The notes under the pieces were generated by a model, which saw only the letters and a program-made list of their open reading frames with translations, was not told the DNA's origin and searched no databases. Of a stretch of 60,250 nucleotides of DNA, positions 33,905 to 41,659 are shown in pieces. Numbering within the stretch: position 1 is the stretch's first letter; every line of letters starts with the position of its first letter. The stretch covers positions 1-60,250 of the forward strand of contig DAOUKG010000002.1 of assembly GCA_034421575.1 (NCBI GenBank). Reading direction: 5' to 3'. Source of the DNA: VXLM01 sp034421575. Lineage in GTDB: Bacteria; Chloroflexota; Dehalococcoidia; Lucifugimonadales; VXLM01. A program made the position numbers and the translations under genes.

Positions 33905-35476
33905 ATGACGCGACTGACGGATGTGAATACGACGGACATCATTGGGGCGATAGAGTTGGCGCGAAACGCCATGTGCAGCATCTTCGACCCGAACGGAGAG
34001 GATGTGCCGTACTTTCGCGTGGCAGTGCTGCCTGAAGCGTATTTCGGCATTCCCCTGGAGAGCCACGTGCCGGGACGGCATCTGAACGCGCTGCTCAATG
34101 CGGAGGACGCCGCGGGGCTGGACGTTGACGAGGAGGTTATCGAGAAGTTCACCAGTGCCTGCTTCTACTCGTACAGCGGGCCGGCGCCGTTCCCGCTCGA
34201 CCGGAACGACGGGAAGTATGAGTCGCCGGTGGTGTTCAATCCGCACCATATCCGGGAGGGGTTTCACGCGCTGAACGCGCTGGTGGAGTATCGCGGGTCG
34301 GAGCAGGCGGAGGAGATCGCGGCGGCCAGCATCGCGGCGGTCTTGGAGTACTGGAACCCCGACACCGACTGGGACTATGAGCGATTGGAACGGGAGGGCG
34401 TGGTGCTGGAGCGATCGCGGTCGTACATCTCCGGCGTGGCGAGGGCCATCGGGCCGCTGGTCAAGTACTTCAGGACGACGGGGTATGCGCCGGCCTTGGA
34501 CCTCGCCATCGTGCTGAAGGAGAAGTGCCTTGACGGGTACTACACTGAGGACGGGTCGTACGACCGTGACCTGTTCGGCACCCATGCCCACTCCGTGACG
34601 TGCACGATGTCATCCCTTGCTCAGCTCGCGGACCTGACGCAGGACTCGACGCTGATGGGCATCGTGAAGGCGTTCTACGACAACGGGCTGTGGGGGATGC
34701 GAGACGAGACAGGGTGGTCACGCGAGCAGGCGGTCGGGGACACGGGCAGGCCCGATGAGGGCGAGATGAATAACACGGGGGATATTCTCGAAACCGCGTT
34801 GATTCTTGGAAGGTGGGGCTACACGGACTACTTCCAGGACGCCGAGCGCATCCTGCGGTGTCATCTGCTGCCGTCGCAACTGAGGGATATCTCGTGGATA
34901 CCGACGCCGGACAATCCGGAGGGACTGGACACTCTTCACAGAGTAGCCGAGCGAACGCAAGGGGCATGGGGATTTCCCACTCCGTTCGGGCATCAGCCGC
35001 TGGAGCAGAGGGACGGCGGGCGGTTCATGCGGTTCAACACGGACGTGGTCGGAGGGACGGTCGGGTCGCTGTGCGAGGCGCTGAGAGAGGCGACGCGGTT
35101 CGATGAGGCTGGGCACTGGGTGAACCTGCTGTTCGACCATGAAACGCCGGAGGTCGAGGTGCAGTCAGCCTACACGCATTCGGCGCTCACTGTGCGAGTG
35201 AAGACGCCGGGGCCGCTGTTCGTGCGGGTGCCGCAGTGGTGTGATGCTGGCACCGTACAGATATCGGGCGCCACTGATACGCCTCGCTCAACTAATGGAT
35301 ACCTGTTCTTCGCCAGACCGCCCGTCAACCGGGCGATCACTTTCCGGTACGACCTTCTTGAAGAGGAGATCGTGCTGGGTCACGTTACGCGGGACATCCG
35401 GGTCCGTCTGCGGGGTGACGAGGTGGCGGCGATGGAGAATCACGGGGCGGGCCTGACGTTCTTCGAGCCGCTGTAG
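33905..35476 (+). CDS. Alpha/alpha-toroid glycosidase-like protein
   Basis: A 523-aa protein whose first ~390 residues are mostly helical with repeating hairpin pairs (DLAIVLKEKCLDGYY, SSLAQLADLTQDSTLM, DILETALILGRWGYTDYFQDAERIL), as in (alpha/alpha)6 toroid enzymes such as GH127 or AGE-like proteins. The C-terminal ~120 residues are beta-rich (SALTVRVKTPGPLFVRVPQW). No signal peptide. I cannot name catalytic residues or the substrate. It probably acts on a carbohydrate, by fold analogy only. Confidence 0.6.
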   Translation: MTRLTDVNTTDIIGAIELARNAMCSIFDPNGEDVPYFRVAVLPEAYFGIPLESHVPGRHLNALLNAEDAAGLDVDEEVIEKFTSACFYSYSGPAPFPLDRNDGKYESPVVFNPHHIREGFHALNALVEYRGSEQAEEIAAASIAAVLEYWNPDTDWDYERLEREGVVLERSRSYISGVARAIGPLVKYFRTTGYAPALDLAIVLKEKCLDGYYTEDGSYDRDLFGTHAHSVTCTMSSLAQLADLTQDSTLMGIVKAFYDNGLWGMRDETGWSREQAVGDTGRPDEGEMNNTGDILETALILGRWGYTDYFQDAERILRCHLLPSQLRDISWIPTPDNPEGLDTLHRVAERTQGAWGFPTPFGHQPLEQRDGGRFMRFNTDVVGGTVGSLCEALREATRFDEAGHWVNLLFDHETPEVEVQSAYTHSALTVRVKTPGPLFVRVPQWCDAGTVQISGATDTPRSTNGYLFFARPPVNRAITFRYDLLEEEIVLGHVTRDIRVRLRGDEVAAMENHGAGLTFFEPL

Positions 35477-35590
35477 GGAGGGGCGTCAGGTAACCCTTTT
35501 TGGGGCATCTTGCGGCCTAGGGGCATTTTACCCTCACCCCAGCCCTCTCCCACGACGGGAGAGGGGGTAAATCGCGGGCTGATTTATTCG

Positions 35591-35614
35591 GTGAATCTCT
35601 GACACAGGACACTA
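35591..35614. repeat. End of a dispersed element (TGTCCTGTCCCAGAGATT family), diverged copy
   Basis: The plus-strand form reads GTGAATCTCTGACACAGGACACTA and follows a CCCTCTCCCACGACGGGAGAGGG palindrome at 35531-35570. The terminal CTAG is shared with the inverted-repeat end of the next element. Same ends are found at 54442-54465 and 55290-55313. Confidence 0.65.
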
Positions 35615-35768
35615 GGTTGTGTTGACATTTCCCGTCATTCCCGCGAAAGCGGGAATCCAAAGTCAGGTACACATGTACTCTCTATGAGGAATAGATTCCC
35701 GCTTTCGCGGGAATGACGACTTGATTGGGGATAACAATGAGAAATTCAAGAATGTCAACACAACCTAG
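35612..35768. mobile_element. 157-bp element with perfect 18-bp terminal inverted repeats
   Basis: The ends are CTAGGTTGTGTTGACATT (35612-35629) and its exact complement (35751-35768). Inside lie two opposed copies of the CCCGCGAAAGCGGG-type palindrome (35633-35659 and 35694-35718). There is no coding capacity. The TA in the terminal CTAG suggests insertion at a TA dinucleotide, as for IS630/Tc1-mariner-type MITEs. Confidence 0.75.
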
Positions 35769-35783
35769 TCGATTGACGGGGGT

Positions 35784-36040
35784 GAGGCCTGACGCTGCGA
35801 GCGGGCTCTTGCCGGAGAGATTTTCTCCGAAAGTGTGGCATTCTGGGGCATTTTGGGGCATTTCCTTACTTATCGTAAAGTTGGAGGGTGGATGAGGACG
35901 GGTGGCAAGTCGGTTCGCTGATTGTTTGAAAAGAGGTCAGACGAGGGGCTGCGAGCAACAGTCTGTCGGAGAGAATTTCTCTAAAAGTGTTGCATTTTGT
36001 TGCATTTTGTTGCATTTCCCTTGTTATTGTAAAGTTTAGC
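35784..36040. repeat. Diverged direct duplication with GCATTTT-type decamers
   Basis: Two ~100-bp related blocks, 35784-35885 and ~35935-36037. Both run through a GCTGCGAGC start, a GGAGAG...TTTCTC hairpin, two to three decamers (GGGGCATTTT in the first, TTGCATTTTG in the second), and end in TATTGTAAAGTT or TATCGTAAAGTT. No frame is conserved. Function unknown. Confidence 0.55.
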
Positions 36041-36108
36041 GGGCAGTTGTGTTTGAGTGTTCAGAGTTGATGAGTTGGATGGCGAAGACCCCCCTCTCTG
36101 TATCTCTC

Positions 36109-36256
36109 CCCCGGCGGGGGAGAGATTGATGTTGGTGTATCCCCGGCGAGGGAGAGATTGATGTTGGTGTATCCCCGGCGAGGGAGAGATTGATGGTCGT
36201 GCATCCCCGGCGGGGGAGAGATTGATGTTCGTGCATCCCCGGCGGGGGAGAGATTG
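36109..36256. repeat. Tandem repeat, 32-bp period, about 4.6 units
   Basis: Each unit contains CCCCGGCG, then GGGAGAGATTGATG, and a variable TTGGTGTAT/TTCGTGCAT. GGGAGAGATTG recurs at intervals of exactly 32 bp. The units are contiguous, without unique spacers. Confidence 0.85.
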
Positions 36257-36402
36257 TAGATACTTCGTCGCTGCGCTCCTCAGGATGACAGATAATTCCT
36301 GAATATCTCACCGAGTCTGAACAGTTACTCGTGTAGGCGTTTTGTGCTTTCATCCAGTGTGGTACATGAGTTCGCATTTGTCAAATCGGGCCGGTCCGCT
36401 CT

Positions 36403-36549
36403 CAGAGCAATCGCATTTCACACAGGGTCGGGCGTTGAGGGGCCTCCCAACCTCCCTCTGGACTCCGGCCCCGTATCAAGTACGGGGCGGGCTCTTCGCC
36501 GGAGTGACGATTGCCGGTGTTCCTATCAACTCTACATGCGATTGTCCTG
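36403..36549. mobile_element. TIR-ended element with CAGGGCAATCGCA-type ends, copy 1
   Basis: A 147-bp unit bounded by CAGAGCAATCGCA and TGCGATTGTCCTG. The interior has TTTCACACAGGGTCGGGCGT and a GGACTCCGGCC...TTCGCCGGAGTG hairpin that carries an extra CCCCGTA...TACGGGG stem. Copy 2 is at 59600-59724 and a right-half copy ends at 59438. Confidence 0.75.
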
Positions 36550-36565
36550 GGTCCGCTCTTCCGGT

Positions 36566-37543
36566 CTATATGCGGGCGAACTTGTTGATGGCGTTGTCGA
36601 TGCCGACCTGCGCGACGTAGATGTCGCCATGCGAGTCGATCCACAGGCCGTGTGAGCCGCCCAAGAACTGCCACGGCTCGTCGCCCTGTTCACCCCAGCA
36701 GGCTACCTCTCCGCCGTTCATGTCCAGGACATGCACCTGTCCCCCACCGGGGATGTGCGTGAAGCCCTCGTCGTCGATGTAACCCTGGTTAGGGCTCGGC
36801 GTACTCCACTCGGTCAGGTAGTTCCCGTCCCGGTCGAAGACCTGGATGCGGTCGTTCGACCTGTCCATAACGTAGACGCGCTCATCGCGGTCGACTGCCA
36901 GGCCGTGCGGCAGGAGGAATTCGCCTTGGCCTTTGCCGTGCTTCTCGGTCGAGCCCCAAGCCTCGTCGTCGTGGTAATTCAGGTCACCCTTGCCCCACGA
37001 GGCGGTGAGTTCCATATCCGTGTTTGTCCAGCCCCTCTTCCAGTGGGCGTATTTGGCTGCCGCGACCGGGTCGCTACCAGCGGGGCTGAAGCGGTGTACG
37101 CGGTTTTGCCGGTAGCCGTCCGACACAAACAGATCGTCCGAGACTGGAGACGGGACGGCGAGCGTGGGCCTGTTGAACGGGCAGCCTGCGGGACCGGGTT
37201 CGCCTGGGACTCCCAGTATCATGCCGGGGTCGCCGTTGGGCGAGTAGGTGCGGATGCAGTGGTCGAAGGTGTCGGTGAGGTAGATGGTGTCGTCCGGCGT
37301 TATCCAGAGGCCGTGCGGGGTGCGGAGCTTGTCCTCTCCGAAGGTGTTGAGGTGGTTGCCGTCGCGGTCGAAGGCGAGGATGGCGCCTGTGTTGGCATCG
37401 AAGGCCTGCGCGGTGCGGACGGCGAGGTAGACACGGTCCTCCGAGTCGGTCGCGACGTCCGAGACGACGCCGGGGATGTCGATCTTGGGCCAGCTGTCCA
37501 CGGACTCATACAGAAAGTTGCCGCCGCCTAGTCGTTGTGCCAT
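36566..37543 (-). CDS. NHL-repeat beta-propeller protein
   Basis: A 325-aa protein built of about six NHL-type blades, each with a Gly/Asp-rich turn such as DVATDSEDRVYLAV, TPHGLWITPDDTIYLTD, LPHGLAVDRDERVYVMDRSNDRIQVFDRDG and GSHGLWIDSHGDIYVAQ. The closest known groups are peptidyl-alpha-hydroxyglycine amidating-lyase-like and NHL repeat proteins. There is no signal peptide. ATG 37543 has AGGAGAA upstream. The role is probably ligand or protein binding, or a lyase; the sequence does not decide. Confidence 0.82.
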   Translation of the reverse strand: MAQRLGGGNFLYESVDSWPKIDIPGVVSDVATDSEDRVYLAVRTAQAFDANTGAILAFDRDGNHLNTFGEDKLRTPHGLWITPDDTIYLTDTFDHCIRTYSPNGDPGMILGVPGEPGPAGCPFNRPTLAVPSPVSDDLFVSDGYRQNRVHRFSPAGSDPVAAAKYAHWKRGWTNTDMELTASWGKGDLNYHDDEAWGSTEKHGKGQGEFLLPHGLAVDRDERVYVMDRSNDRIQVFDRDGNYLTEWSTPSPNQGYIDDEGFTHIPGGGQVHVLDMNGGEVACWGEQGDEPWQFLGGSHGLWIDSHGDIYVAQVGIDNAINKFARI

Positions 37544-37666
37544 GCGATTTCTCCTGAGCGGAAGGGTTGACTGACAGGGCAGAATTTACGATTTTGCCAT
37601 GCGGGATTATACTTCAGGCTATGGGTTTTCGCATTAGAGTCGCTCAAAACGAATACAGGCGAAATA

Positions 37667-37675
37667 TGGTATACT
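37667..37675 (+). promoter_or_regulatory. Extended -10 promoter upstream of gyrA
   Basis: TGG followed by TATACT matches an extended -10 element (TGnTATAAT). No good -35 is seen, as is usual for this type. It lies ~94 bp upstream of the gyrA start, in an AT-rich dip. Confidence 0.4.
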
Positions 37676-37768
37676 GACTATACGTTTTACAAGAACACCT
37701 GAGCGCTCAGCGAAAGGCATTCTTGTCCGGCGTCGCCCCCACTTTGGCCGGTCATTTAGGAGCCCTAC

Positions 37769-40321
37769 ATGGTATCGAAGACCCAGTTTGGACACATCCG
37801 CCCGCACGGCCTCGAAGAGGAGATGCGCAGCTCTTACCTGACGTACGCGATGACGGTCATCGTGGGTCGGGCCCTGCCGGACGTCCGGGATGGACTCAAG
37901 CCCGTTCAGCGGCGGATTCTCTACGCGGCGCACGAGATGGGGATGCGACCCAACTCATCTTACCGCAAGAGCGCCAGACTTGTGGGAGACGTGCTGGGCA
38001 AGTACCACCCTCACGGCGAGGGAGCGGTCTACGACGCGATGGTGCGTCTTGCCCAGGAGTTCTCGCTCAGGGTGCCTCTCATTGACGGCCAGGGCAACTT
38101 CGGGAGCGTAGACAACGACCCACCCGCGGCGATGCGCTATACGGAAGGTCGACTGAGCGCGGCCGCGGAGGAGATGCTTGCGAACCTCGACCAAGAGACG
38201 GTCGATTTCGTAGACAACTTCGATGGCTCCTTGCAGGAGCCGGTGGTACTGCCGGCCAGACTGCCGAATTTACTTGTGAACGGGGCTGCCGGCATTGCTG
38301 TAGGCATGGCCACAAACATTCCACCGCACAATCCCGCAGAGGTGTGTGACGGGATCATCCACCTCATCGACCGTCCCGCGGCGACCGACGAAGACCTGAT
38401 GCAGTTCGTCCCGGGACCTGATTTCCCGACTGCCGCGACCATCATGGGCCGAGAGGGCATCAAGAACGCCTACACGACCGGACGCGGTCAGATCATCATG
38501 CGGGCGGTGGCCGAGATCGAGCCGATGAAGCGTTCGAACCGGATGCAGATCGTCGTGACCGAACTGCCTTACCAGGTCAACAAGGCGGGACTGATCGAGA
38601 AGATAGCCGCTCACGTCAAGAATAAGCGGCTCGACGGCATCACCGAGATACGGGACGAGTCCGACCGGCAGGGCATGCGCATCGTGATGGAGCTTCGCAA
38701 CGGCGCGCAGGGCATGGTGATTCTCAACAACCTCTACAAGTTGACGGAGATGCAGAAGTCGTTCTCCGCCAACATGATGGCGCTCGTGAAGGGCAAGCCG
38801 GAGCTTCTTACCCTCAGGTCGGCGCTGCTGAATTACGTCGACTTCCGCCGAGAGGTTATTCGCCGCCGGACCGAGTTCGAGTTGAGGAAGGCAAGGGCGC
38901 GGGCGCACATCCTCGAGGGGCTGCGGATCGCGCTGGAGAACTTGGACGCGGTCATTGCGCTGATTCGGAATGCTGATGATGTGGAGGCGGCGCGGGCGGG
39001 CCTGATGAACAGGTTCGCCCTAGACGAGAGGCAGGCCCAGGCGATTCTCGACATGCAACTGCGACGCCTGGCCGCACTCGAACGCGAGAAGATCGAGAAC
39101 GAGTATCGAGAGATCCAGGAGACCATCAGCAAACTGGAAGACCTCCTGGGAGATCCCCACAAGGTTGACCTGGAGATCAAGAAGGAGACGCGCGCGCTCA
39201 AGAAGAAGGTCGATGGCGAGCGCAGGACTCAGATCAGCGACGCCTCCATCGACATCAATCGCGACGACATCGAGCCGCATGAGCAGGTGGTTGTCACCTT
39301 CAGCAAGGGCGGCTACATCAAGCGCATACCGGCTGCGACTTTCCGGAACCAGCACAGGGGCGGGAAGGGCGTATCGGGGATGACGACGCGGGACAACGAT
39401 CCTGTGCGGCACATCCTTGTGGTCGACACACACGACATGCTCCTGTTCTTTACCAGCCGGGGTCGCGTGCTGCCGCTCAAGACCTATGAGCTGCGGCCTG
39501 ACACGTCGCGCACCACGAGGGGCATTCCGGTAGTGAACGTGATTCCCCTGAGCGATGAGGAGCAGGTAGAGGCGATAATCGGGGTCAAGTCTCTCGACGA
39601 GCCGGACCTCTTCCTCGTGATGGCCACTGAGCAGGGGAATGTCAAGCGGACGGCGCTCAATGCTATATCCAACATCCGCCGCGCAGGACTCATCATCTTC
39701 AACCTGAAAGACGGAGACATGCTCGTGACCGCGCGTCTCGCACATCCGAGTGATGACGTCATGATGGTGACCGAGCAAGGAATGTCGATTCGATTCCCGG
39801 TCGAGGACGTCAAGCCTCGACTGAGGGCCGCAGGTGGCGTGCGGGGCATGCTACTCGCCAAGCGTGACAGGATCGTCTCGATGGACATGGTTATTCCGGA
39901 CAGCAAGCTGCTGGTCATCAGCAAGAATGGTTTCGGGAAGCTGACCTACCTCAAGAATTACCGAACCCAGGGTCGTGGGGGATCGGGCATCAAGACGATG
40001 TCCGTCACGAGGCGAACCGGCAAGGTTGCATCGGCAGAGGTCATAGCAGATAGTGACGAGGTCTACGTGGTGTCTGAGCAGGCCCAGGTGATTCGCACCA
40101 GTCTCTCGGAGATCCGGAGCACGGGCCGTGCGACTCAAGGAGTGCGCATATTCAATCCGAAACAGGGCGACAAGGTAGCATCGATATCCTGCGTAGGCCA
40201 GTTCGAGGTGCCAGAGGAGAAGGTTGTGGCGAAGGAGCCTTCGGCGCCCGTGGCTCCTCCGGCGCCTGAGTCGAAGCGGAACGGAGGTCCTCCTGCCACA
40301 ACTGAAAGGCTCTTCGAGTAG
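37769..40321 (+). CDS. gyrA: DNA gyrase subunit A
   Basis: An 850-aa type IIA topoisomerase subunit that cuts and rejoins DNA. The winged-helix region has the catalytic tyrosine Y124 (AAMRYTEGRL). The C-terminal pinwheel carries a GyrA box variant QHRGGKG, which favours GyrA over ParC. In the quinolone-resistance region, KYHPHGEGAVYDAMVRLAQ has Glu84 and Gly85 where E. coli has Asp82 and Ser83; the Asp equivalent to D87 is kept (D89). AGGAG lies seven bases before ATG 37769. The C-terminal ~35 residues are Pro/Ala-rich and disordered. A 14-bp terminator follows. gyrB is not in the window. Confidence 0.95.
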   Translation: MVSKTQFGHIRPHGLEEEMRSSYLTYAMTVIVGRALPDVRDGLKPVQRRILYAAHEMGMRPNSSYRKSARLVGDVLGKYHPHGEGAVYDAMVRLAQEFSLRVPLIDGQGNFGSVDNDPPAAMRYTEGRLSAAAEEMLANLDQETVDFVDNFDGSLQEPVVLPARLPNLLVNGAAGIAVGMATNIPPHNPAEVCDGIIHLIDRPAATDEDLMQFVPGPDFPTAATIMGREGIKNAYTTGRGQIIMRAVAEIEPMKRSNRMQIVVTELPYQVNKAGLIEKIAAHVKNKRLDGITEIRDESDRQGMRIVMELRNGAQGMVILNNLYKLTEMQKSFSANMMALVKGKPELLTLRSALLNYVDFRREVIRRRTEFELRKARARAHILEGLRIALENLDAVIALIRNADDVEAARAGLMNRFALDERQAQAILDMQLRRLAALEREKIENEYREIQETISKLEDLLGDPHKVDLEIKKETRALKKKVDGERRTQISDASIDINRDDIEPHEQVVVTFSKGGYIKRIPAATFRNQHRGGKGVSGMTTRDNDPVRHILVVDTHDMLLFFTSRGRVLPLKTYELRPDTSRTTRGIPVVNVIPLSDEEQVEAIIGVKSLDEPDLFLVMATEQGNVKRTALNAISNIRRAGLIIFNLKDGDMLVTARLAHPSDDVMMVTEQGMSIRFPVEDVKPRLRAAGGVRGMLLAKRDRIVSMDMVIPDSKLLVISKNGFGKLTYLKNYRTQGRGGSGIKTMSVTRRTGKVASAEVIADSDEVYVVSEQAQVIRTSLSEIRSTGRATQGVRIFNPKQGDKVASISCVGQFEVPEEKVVAKEPSAPVAPPAPESKRNGGPPATTERLFE

Positions 40322-40354
40322 TCTTCGACGGTAGATACCTGGACAGAAGGCGTG

Positions 40355-40393
40355 AACCACACCCTCTCACTGACGAGAGGGTGTGGTTGTTTA
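40355..40393 (+). terminator. Rho-independent terminator of gyrA
   Basis: A perfect 14-bp stem AACCACACCCTCTC/GAGAGGGTGTGGTT with a 6-base loop, followed by GTTTA. It begins 34 bp after the gyrA stop codon. Confidence 0.8.
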
Positions 40394-40449
40394 AGATGTA
40401 ATACCCCTATCAGGTGTGACGAGGCCGTATTCTCGATTGACCGGGCTTT

Positions 40450-40503
40450 CTGGATTCCGGCCCCGTATGGGAGTACGGGGCAAGCTCTTCGCCGGAATGA
40501 CGG
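40450..40503. repeat. Dispersed repeat, GGATTCCGG...CCGGAATGACGG type with inserted stem
   Basis: The outer arms CTGGATTCCGG and CCGGAATGACGG enclose CCCCGTATGGGAGTACGGGG. Simpler copies without the inner stem: 51646-51674 and 56679-56707. Confidence 0.7.
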
Positions 40504-40565
40504 GTGAGTTGGTTGTATCACCGTACCTGTATATGTTGCAATCCATAGTCTTGTTCAGACCATTC

Positions 40566-40985
40566 CTAGTTACTGAGGATGATCCTGTTTCGATAGATGG
40601 TTATGTGGAATATACCGATGATGTCCATGCCCAAGAGCACGTCGTATCCATCCGGCTGATAAGGAAGACCTGAAACGGCTAGCAGGTTACCCATGAAAAA
40701 GCTCTGGGGTTGTGGATTTGGGCGGTCTTCGGTGTAACCTATTGGAATGTCTACTCTAGCGCGATACTGAAACGTGCTGACCGTCTGCCCTGAAGCTACG
40801 GTTAGCATTATTGCCCCTGTTGGTGTGAGTTTCAGGTCATTTACAACCTTCGGAGATATAGCTGTCGACTGTGCCCCAGTATCCATGAGGGCTCTAAACG
40901 GATTTCGTGGTTCTCCCTGTCCGCGGGACAGCGTGACAGTTATGATAATCTGATTGTCGTTAACCGGTTGCTCAAACGACGGCAT
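40566..40985 (-). CDS. Retropepsin-like aspartic protease (clan AA)
   Basis: A 139-aa single-lobe aspartic protease fold. The catalytic triad is D35-T36-G37 (FRALMDTGAQSTAIS), followed by the flap-like strand and a late hydrophobic GYDVLLGMDIIG, as in retropepsins. It would work as a homodimer. There is no signal peptide or transmembrane helix. It starts two bases after the stop of the small upstream gene, so the two are translationally coupled. Confidence 0.8.
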   Translation of the reverse strand: MPSFEQPVNDNQIIITVTLSRGQGEPRNPFRALMDTGAQSTAISPKVVNDLKLTPTGAIMLTVASGQTVSTFQYRARVDIPIGYTEDRPNPQPQSFFMGNLLAVSGLPYQPDGYDVLLGMDIIGIFHITIYRNRIILSN

Positions 40986-40987
40986 GT

Positions 40988-41266
40988 CTAATCTCTATGT
41001 CCTAGGGACATAGCATGGAATCCGAGGTCTACAGCGCGTTCTCCGACCCGGTGGAGACTGAAATTCCCAAGCCCGAACTTCTCACATCCAATTTCGTAAG
41101 CGTCTCCCTCGTCGTTGTAGATGGCTATTACGGCGCCATCATGGAGCAAGACTGTTCTGCCCCAATGCTCTGCTTCCATTTGCTCCTTGGCATTGTTATA
41201 GGCTTCCATGTTTTTCTTTAGTTCGGCGATCACCGCAGGCGGGTGTAGTTCTTCGGCAGCAACCAT
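40988..41266 (-). CDS. Small protein upstream of the aspartic protease (DUF5678-like)
   Basis: A 92-aa protein. The N-terminus is a charged helix (VIAELKKNMEAYNNAKEQMEAEHWG). Then come short strands HDGAVIAIYNDEGDAYEIGCEKFG, which resemble the DUF5678 pattern (a strand, a Gly turn, then a helix beginning DEAY). Function unknown. The two-base gap to the protease gene indicates a two-gene unit: a substrate, a targeting factor or a regulator of the protease would all fit. Confidence 0.65.
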   Translation of the reverse strand: MVAAEELHPPAVIAELKKNMEAYNNAKEQMEAEHWGRTVLLHDGAVIAIYNDEGDAYEIGCEKFGLGNFSLHRVGERAVDLGFHAMSLGHRD

Positions 41267-41561
41267 ATTGTGCTTCTCCTTTCAAGATACCAGACTCTAG
41301 CACGGAGATTAGGTCATTGGTAATTTCCAGATGCTGTTGGCGTCGCCTAGCTACGATCCCATTAGTGGGTTGAACCAAAAGGGTGCGATACTCGAGTGCT
41401 GGCCGAGTGTCGCCATTGTATCATGTATGGGGGCATCACCGACTCTTAGGCGGTTCCATTTGAGATGCTTGGCCAGAAGAACGAGCATCCTAGGTTCCTC
41501 ACTTCGCTCCGCTACGTTCGGAATGAGATCCGCGGCGATCATTCAAGAGGTCTCTTTAGGG
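41267..41561. other. Intergenic region with a short repeat
   Basis: Holds a TTCCTCACTTCGCTCCGCTACGTTCGGAATGA-like dispersed repeat near 41491-41524, present in variant form near 24-58 and 51551-51580. No gene is credible here. Confidence 0.5.
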
Positions 41562-41599
41562 AAAAAGAACGGTGCGTCTCCAATTCGGAGACGCACCGT
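41562..41599 (-). terminator. Rho-independent terminator of the OLD-like ATPase gene
   Basis: On the minus strand a perfect 13-bp stem ACGGTGCGTCTCC/GGAGACGCACCGT with a 5-base loop leads into TCTTTTTC. It lies ~60 bp past the ATPase stop codon. Confidence 0.8.
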
Positions 41600-41659
41600 C
41601 TCTGCTCCTATGAAGGCCCGGTCACCTTGCCCGACGCAAGGTGCGCGACCCTCGTTTCG

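Noticed and set aside
36109..36256. Regularly spaced repeats that could be a CRISPR array
   Set aside because: The 32-bp units are contiguous and the part between the conserved blocks is itself repeated; there are no unique spacers and no cas genes.
36036..36377. 113-codon minus-strand frame with PSPGMHEHQSLPRRG-like peptide repeats
   Set aside because: It is only the translation of the 32-bp DNA tandem array; 32 is not a multiple of three, so the peptide register shifts each unit.
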